Below are positions 59,491-64,000 of a stretch of DNA of 64,000 nucleotides, one piece after another. The stretch is from NCBI RefSeq assembly GCF_003112675.1, contig NZ_BFAY01000008.1, positions 146,842 to 210,841 of the forward strand. The letters run 5' to 3'. Source of the DNA: Leptospira johnsonii. Lineage in GTDB: Bacteria; Spirochaetota; Leptospiria; Leptospirales; Leptospiraceae. The first letter of the stretch is position 1. Each line of letters starts with the position of its first letter. Made by a program: the position numbers and the translations under genes. A model generated the notes under the pieces. It did not search any database. It had not been told where the DNA came from and saw only the letters and a list, made by a program, of their open reading frames with translations.

Positions 59491-60405
59491 TTACTTTCTT
59501 TGTGTCTCTATATCAGAAAGTTCTTTTGCAAGCTCTTTGAAAGAAGAATAATTCGAATCTTCAGAAAGTAATAAAAAGGCCGCCTTTTTTAAATTTGCGG
59601 AAAGTAGATAGGCCTCAGAGTTTGTTTTGGCCAGTTCTTCCAGATTCGACTTAAAACTTAAAAGATGTTTTTTGGCCGAAACCTGATCTTTCGTGGAAAC
59701 CGCTTTCTTGAGTTCTTTCCAGGATTGAGTGGCCTTATTCCCGGAAACTAGATCTTTGGAGTTCCTACCGAATTCACCACTTAAGTCCCAGACTTTTCTG
59801 TAAGGATGGCTCTTTTCCAGAAATTTATAATATTCGGAAGAAGGTTTAAAATTGTTCGGCTTTGCTTTTGCGATCAATTCCTTGTCCAATCCACATTCTG
59901 CAAAGACACCTTTGGTTAAGGATTCTTTCGAAATAGACTGAATTTCTATAAGTTTGGAAACGGATCCGGAAGCTTCCGCAATATTCCCTTTTTTGCATGC
60001 GGAAATTGCAGTTTTATATAAAACTTCTTCCTCGTCTGCGAGCACTGACCTTTCCGATTCCCATTTTAAAGAAGAAGAGAATGCAAGCTCTTGGTAAAGA
60101 GGATCGTTCGGATCTGAATTTTTAGCTCGGACTGCATATTCCCAAGCGGATTGAGTTTCTCCTAAAGAATCATATAAAATGGATAAATTATAACAAGCGA
60201 GTCCCCTATCTTTTCTCAGGGATCTACAGGAAGATTTTAATAAATCTAAAGAAGATTTTCTTTCTTCTTCCGTTCCGTAAAAATCTAGGATTGCCTGCTC
60301 TTGTATGAGTTCCGATCCGAATCTTCCGCCACCAGGAACGGACACCGAAGTGCAGTAAAAAGTTCCCGCAAAACAGAAAAAACCTAGGAACCAGAACTTT
60401 TCCAA
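59491..60405 (-). CDS. Hypothetical lipoprotein, helical repeats
   Basis: About 304 aa from TTG 60405, which yields a short perfect lipoprotein signal MEKFWFLGFFCFAGTFYC. The frame opens upstream at 60639, but that would overlap the divergent S41 gene by 137 bases and put 78 odd residues before the signal. The mature part has TPR-like helices (GLACYNLSILYDSLGETQSAW region, residues about 60-105) and many Ser/Lys/Glu. Cysteines at SSCRSL, ISACKKGN and ECGLDKE. Unrecognised. Faces the S41 protease gene. Confidence 0.65.
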   Translation of the reverse strand: MEKFWFLGFFCFAGTFYCTSVSVPGGGRFGSELIQEQAILDFYGTEEERKSSLDLLKSSCRSLRKDRGLACYNLSILYDSLGETQSAWEYAVRAKNSDPNDPLYQELAFSSSLKWESERSVLADEEEVLYKTAISACKKGNIAEASGSVSKLIEIQSISKESLTKGVFAECGLDKELIAKAKPNNFKPSSEYYKFLEKSHPYRKVWDLSGEFGRNSKDLVSGNKATQSWKELKKAVSTKDQVSAKKHLLSFKSNLEELAKTNSEAYLLSANLKKAAFLLLSEDSNYSSFKELAKELSDIETQRK

Positions 60406-60502
60406 AGCCTTATAGAATAAGAGTTTTCGGGGGAATAGATTGACAATGCTTGTTCCAGGTGGAAAATGATCGAAAATCAACCTTGCAAAAAGAGGACCCG
60501 AT

Positions 60503-62323
60503 TTGAAAAGCTTGAGATCCTTATCTTTATCCTTTCTCTCCGTTATCTTATGTACGAGCATCTTCTTCTGCCAACCTTCTTCCGGAAATTCCAAGACCAC
60601 GGCAGATTTCACTCTCAAAGATTTTGACAGCGTAGTCAAGACCGTTGAGGGAAACTATATAGATAAAAATATAGATAAAAACCGCGCCTACAAGGACGCA
60701 GCCGTTTTTGCACTTCTATCTTTGCCTCATGGTCTCTATTTGTATCCGGAAAGTTATTTTACGGACCGAGAAAAATACGAAGAAGCGGATGATATTTTTC
60801 CGGGCAAATCTTTCAAACTTTCTCCTGAGGACAAATTTGTCCTATTCGATCCGGATTATAAGGAAGTGGAGAAGATCCGGGATAAAAAACTGAAAGAAGA
60901 GGCCAATAAGCCTAAACTTTCCAACGACGAAGTCCTCAAACTTGTAGAAAGGGAGAAGGTCCGCAAAAAAGTGCTCACCGCTAAGTGGGAACAGACCAAT
61001 TTTTCCAAAAAAGACTTCGATCGAATACTCGCATATCTCGAAAAAAATCTACAAAACTACATGACTCCTCCGCTCAAAGATCCGTTCGGAGAAGAAGACT
61101 CTAAAGAAAAAGAACCTTTCAGCATCAAGGATGTATATCTAGCTGCAGCGAACGGCTATCTTTCTTCTTTAGATCCTCATAGCCAAGTATTCTTAAAAGC
61201 TGCCTGGGAAGAATCCATGGCAAAGATCGAAGACGGAAGTTTCGAAGGAATTGGAGCGATCTTAAGCGGCGGCGGTAACAAAGAAGTTGTAGTAGAAAAT
61301 CCTTTGGAAGGAAGACCTGCAGTCACCGCAGGAGTTCGCGCAGGAGATGTGATCCTGGCAGTCGATGGTAAGTCCACTAAAGGGATGTTACTCGACAAAG
61401 TGGTAGAAAGGATCAAAGGAAAAAAAGGATCCAAAGTAGTTCTGACCATTCGCAGAAAAGGAGTGGCAGGAACTCTAAGTATCGAAGTGATCCGCGATAC
61501 GATCGAGATCCGAAATATCACGAGCAAGTTGATAGACAATCATCCTTATATTGGATACATTAAGTTGACCGGTTTCGTAAAATCCGATCCTTCCGTTGAT
61601 AAAGAATTCGTACAACATTTCAAAGAATTAGAAAAACAATCCACTGCCAAGGGAACCAAACTGAAGGCATTGGTATTAGATCTTAGAAATAACCCTGGAG
61701 GTTATTTGGATCTTGCTATCGATCTTGCGGATATGTTTGTAACTAACGGACTCATTGTTTCCGTAAAAAGTCCGAACAGAAGCCCTGAAGATTCTAATGC
61801 AGGTAAAAAAGATCTGACTGATCTACCTGTTGCAGTTCTAATCAATGCAAAATCCGCTTCTGCTTCTGAGATCGTAGCTTCTGCATTAAAACATCATGGT
61901 CGCGGTTTAATCCTAGGAGAAAGATCTTTTGGAAAAGCAACCGTTCAAAAACTGCAGGAGTTAAGAGGCAACGGCGCGTATTATATCAAACTTACTCAGT
62001 CCAGATACTACGCACCTTCCGGGAATACGATCCAAGTAGTGGGAGTTAAACCTGACGTCGAAGTTTCATCCGAAGAAGACGGCAGTTTCCCATTCCATTA
62101 TCGCGAAGAGAATATGTGGAATCACCTTCCTGAATTACCTTCTTCTGCTGAGGAAAAAGGCCATTTCGATGTGAAAAAACTGGAAGGCTGGGTAAAAACA
62201 AACGGGCAAGCGGAGAAGTTCATCCATGAACATAAGAACGATCCGATCAAGCCTGACTTCCAATTGATCCGTTCTATAGATTACGTAGAAGCACTTCTAA
62301 ACACAGGCGCAAAACGTAAATGA
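60503..62323 (+). CDS. S41-family C-terminal processing protease, lipoprotein
   Basis: 606 aa. Signal [15 protein letters not shown] gives a lipid anchor. A helical N-terminal domain is followed by a PDZ domain near residues 255-330 ([25 protein letters not shown]) and the S41 core: [24 protein letters not shown], then [19 protein letters not shown] with the catalytic Ser near 452, and [13 protein letters not shown] with the Lys near 477. It probably trims or degrades envelope proteins. TTG start with AGAGGA six bases upstream. It resembles Tsp/Prc more than CtpA in having a long N-terminal region. Confidence 0.88.
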   Translation: MKSLRSLSLSFLSVILCTSIFFCQPSSGNSKTTADFTLKDFDSVVKTVEGNYIDKNIDKNRAYKDAAVFALLSLPHGLYLYPESYFTDREKYEEADDIFPGKSFKLSPEDKFVLFDPDYKEVEKIRDKKLKEEANKPKLSNDEVLKLVEREKVRKKVLTAKWEQTNFSKKDFDRILAYLEKNLQNYMTPPLKDPFGEEDSKEKEPFSIKDVYLAAANGYLSSLDPHSQVFLKAAWEESMAKIEDGSFEGIGAILSGGGNKEVVVENPLEGRPAVTAGVRAGDVILAVDGKSTKGMLLDKVVERIKGKKGSKVVLTIRRKGVAGTLSIEVIRDTIEIRNITSKLIDNHPYIGYIKLTGFVKSDPSVDKEFVQHFKELEKQSTAKGTKLKALVLDLRNNPGGYLDLAIDLADMFVTNGLIVSVKSPNRSPEDSNAGKKDLTDLPVAVLINAKSASASEIVASALKHHGRGLILGERSFGKATVQKLQELRGNGAYYIKLTQSRYYAPSGNTIQVVGVKPDVEVSSEEDGSFPFHYREENMWNHLPELPSSAEEKGHFDVKKLEGWVKTNGQAEKFIHEHKNDPIKPDFQLIRSIDYVEALLNTGAKRK

Positions 62324-62362
62324 TCTAAACTCTCGGCGGCGTAAGCCGTCGAATCTGTACAA

Positions 62363-63979
62363 ATGCCAAGAATAAAAACCGATTTTCTGGTCATAGGGAG
62401 CGGCATTACCGGTCTTTTCCAGGCTTTAAAACTTTCTAATGTAGGCGAGACCGTGATCGTGACCAAGAAGTCGGATTACGAGTCTAGTACCAATTATGCC
62501 CAAGGCGGGATCGCCTCCGTTTTCTCTCAGGGAGATAAATTCGCGGATCATGTAAAAGACACCTTGGAATCCGGGGCAGGACTCTGCGATCCGGAAGCAG
62601 TTCGGGTTTTAGTAGAAGAAGGTCCTCCTCTAGTCAAAGAACTTTTAGAATATGGAGTTCCATTCAACCTGAATAAAGAGGGAGAATTCGATCTGCATAG
62701 AGAAGGTGGACACGGAACAAATCGTATCGTCCACGCTCATGACAGGACCGGACACGAGATCGAAAAAACGCTCCTACAGATCGTAAAACAAAACCCAAAC
62801 ATTAGAATATTAGAATACCATACTGTTGTAGATCTGATCACTCCCCACCATCTAAAAAAGAAAGGTTTGATCTGTTTCGGGGCTTACGTTCTTTCCAATC
62901 ATACCGGAGAAGTGATCCCAATCCTTGCGAAAAAGACCATCATAGCAAGCGGCGGATCCGGACAGGTATATTCTCATACTACTAATCCTAAGATCGCCAC
63001 GGGTGATGGAGTTGCTTGCGCTTATCGCGCAGGAGCAGAGATCCGGAATATGGAATTTTACCAGTTCCATCCCACTTCTCTATACCATGAAAAAGGTGAT
63101 TCATTTCTGATCTCCGAGGCTGTTCGAGGAAAAGGTGCGGTATTACTCAGCATGGACGGGGAACCGTTTATGAAAAAATACCATCCAATGGCGGACCTTG
63201 CGACAAGAGATATAGTCGCAAGAGCCATAGACGCAGAAATGAAGAAGTCGGGAGATCCTCATGTTTGGTTGGATATCTCTCATAGACCTGCGTCAGAGAT
63301 CAAAGAATCTTTTCCTTCTATTTATGCGAAATGTTTAGAGTTAGGTATTGATATCACTACAGATCCAATCCCGGTTGTACCCGCCGCCCACTTTATGTGT
63401 GGAGGGATCGCAACCGACCTTTGGGGAAAAACTAGGATAGAGAACTTATTCGCAGCGGGAGAAGCGTCCTGCACAGGAGTTCACGGTGGAAACCGTCTCG
63501 CATCCAATAGTCTATTGGAATGTCTAGTCTTCTCCAATCGTATAGCGGAAGAGATCCGTAAAAATCCACCCAACTTTCTACCGGAACATGAACAGATCCC
63601 TGCTTGGGACAAAGAGGGCCTGGTCAATACGGAAGAATGGGTATTGATCTCCCACGACCTTTCGGAGATCAAAAACACAATGTCCAATTATGTGGGAATT
63701 GTTCGTTCCAATCTACGTTTAGAAAGAGCGAAAAGAAGAATGGATCTGATCTATGCGGAAGTCAGGGACTATTACAACAGAACAATAGTTACGAATCCTT
63801 TATTAGAACTTCGTAATTTGGTTTTGGTGGCCGAATTGATTATCCGTTCTGCACTTGCCAGACACGAAAGTAGAGGCCTACATTACTCTACGGATTATCC
63901 TGAGAACAGATCCCCATCCAGACATGATACAATTCTGATCAATGACCTGGTCCATGGGGACCTGCAAGCGCCTCTTTAA
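62363..63979 (+). CDS. nadB: L-aspartate oxidase
   Basis: 538-aa flavoprotein oxidising aspartate to iminoaspartate, the first step of NAD synthesis. The FAD-binding [17 protein letters not shown] begins at residue 8; [13 protein letters not shown] near 42, [22 protein letters not shown] near 112, [22 protein letters not shown] near 195, [10 protein letters not shown] near 230 and [16 protein letters not shown] near 342 follow. R/H residues of the active site are kept. It is the last gene on the plus strand, 39 bases after the S41 gene. nadA and nadC are not in the window. Cytoplasmic. Confidence 0.93.
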   Translation: MPRIKTDFLVIGSGITGLFQALKLSNVGETVIVTKKSDYESSTNYAQGGIASVFSQGDKFADHVKDTLESGAGLCDPEAVRVLVEEGPPLVKELLEYGVPFNLNKEGEFDLHREGGHGTNRIVHAHDRTGHEIEKTLLQIVKQNPNIRILEYHTVVDLITPHHLKKKGLICFGAYVLSNHTGEVIPILAKKTIIASGGSGQVYSHTTNPKIATGDGVACAYRAGAEIRNMEFYQFHPTSLYHEKGDSFLISEAVRGKGAVLLSMDGEPFMKKYHPMADLATRDIVARAIDAEMKKSGDPHVWLDISHRPASEIKESFPSIYAKCLELGIDITTDPIPVVPAAHFMCGGIATDLWGKTRIENLFAAGEASCTGVHGGNRLASNSLLECLVFSNRIAEEIRKNPPNFLPEHEQIPAWDKEGLVNTEEWVLISHDLSEIKNTMSNYVGIVRSNLRLERAKRRMDLIYAEVRDYYNRTIVTNPLLELRNLVLVAELIIRSALARHESRGLHYSTDYPENRSPSRHDTILINDLVHGDLQAPL

Positions 63980-64000
63980 TTATCTCACACAGCGAACGAA

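Noticed and set aside
60406..60639. Upstream extension of the lipoprotein gene at 59491
   Set aside because: It overlaps the S41 gene start and would bury a perfect lipoprotein signal 78 residues into the protein.

Overview
The window looks like a stretch of chromosome from a Leptospira species, inferred from gene content and protein style rather than from any database search. By eye the G+C is in the low-to-mid forties, higher than L. interrogans, which would fit a saprophytic or 'intermediate' (P2-like) species. The lineage clues are many exported proteins with loose spirochaetal lipoboxes (LLNC, LFRC, LLQC, FVSC, FYC), futalosine-route menaquinone synthesis (mqnC), fused isobutyryl-CoA mutase, CheX/CheW and STAS/RsbW-style signalling, and clusters of lipoproteins and PDZ proteases. 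I see no insertion sequence, prophage, CRISPR array, rRNA, tRNA or replication origin.

Layout. 1-8 kb: mqnC, a membrane heterodisulfide-reductase-like Fe-S oxidoreductase, prfC, a divergent ornithine carbamoyltransferase and a malyl-CoA/citrate-lyase-family enzyme. 8-15 kb: a rhomboid protease, mtnA, a FapA/DUF342 protein, and a three-gene minus-strand group with a degenerate GGDEF-like membrane protein, a CheX-like protein and an alpha/beta hydrolase. 15-25 kb: a methyltransferase, lpdA, a Fur-family regulator divergent from an NhaD/CitT-type antiporter with a His-rich exposed N-terminus, an XRE-cupin regulator, an RluA pseudouridine synthase, a HAD phosphatase and an M23 peptidase. 25-33 kb: a DCC-family protein, a lipoprotein GH31 sulfoquinovosidase homologue, a rhodanese pair lacking catalytic cysteines, and a three-gene exported operon holding an HtrA-like protease and its catalytically dead paralogue. 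33-40 kb: a receiver-HATPase fusion, a flippase, a PAP2 phosphatase and IcmF.

39.6-44.6 kb holds the most interesting locus: a STAS protein, a Cys/His-rich exported protein, an MbnP-family lipoprotein, an MbnH-family di-haem lipoprotein, an unrecognised lipoprotein and an outer-membrane-like protein, all on one strand with very tight spacing and a leader of three consecutive hairpins. MbnP/MbnH is the pair in which a di-haem enzyme modifies a tryptophan of its partner; here it appears as a larger cell-envelope, probably copper-related, unit without any recognisable methanobactin genes.

45-64 kb: cysteine synthase, class I aldolase, a receiver-PAS-kinase with a degraded ATP site, a CBS protein, a 200-nt run of five hairpins before two small envelope genes, a TPR protein with cheW, then a minus-strand string FYDLN protein - miaA - hfq - SPFH(HflC-like) - mannose-1-phosphate guanylyltransferase - a 31-residue mS38-like basic protein. 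miaA has no AUG/GUG/UUG before its P-loop and appears to start at AUU behind a strong Shine-Dalgarno sequence. The end holds pdxJ, two divergent lipoprotein genes with UUG starts (one an S41 protease) and nadB.

Dispersed short palindromes related to TGTAGGAACTCCTACA and two long imperfect inverted repeats (TTCACGCAAAG... and TTCACACAGAG... types) occupy several intergenic gaps.
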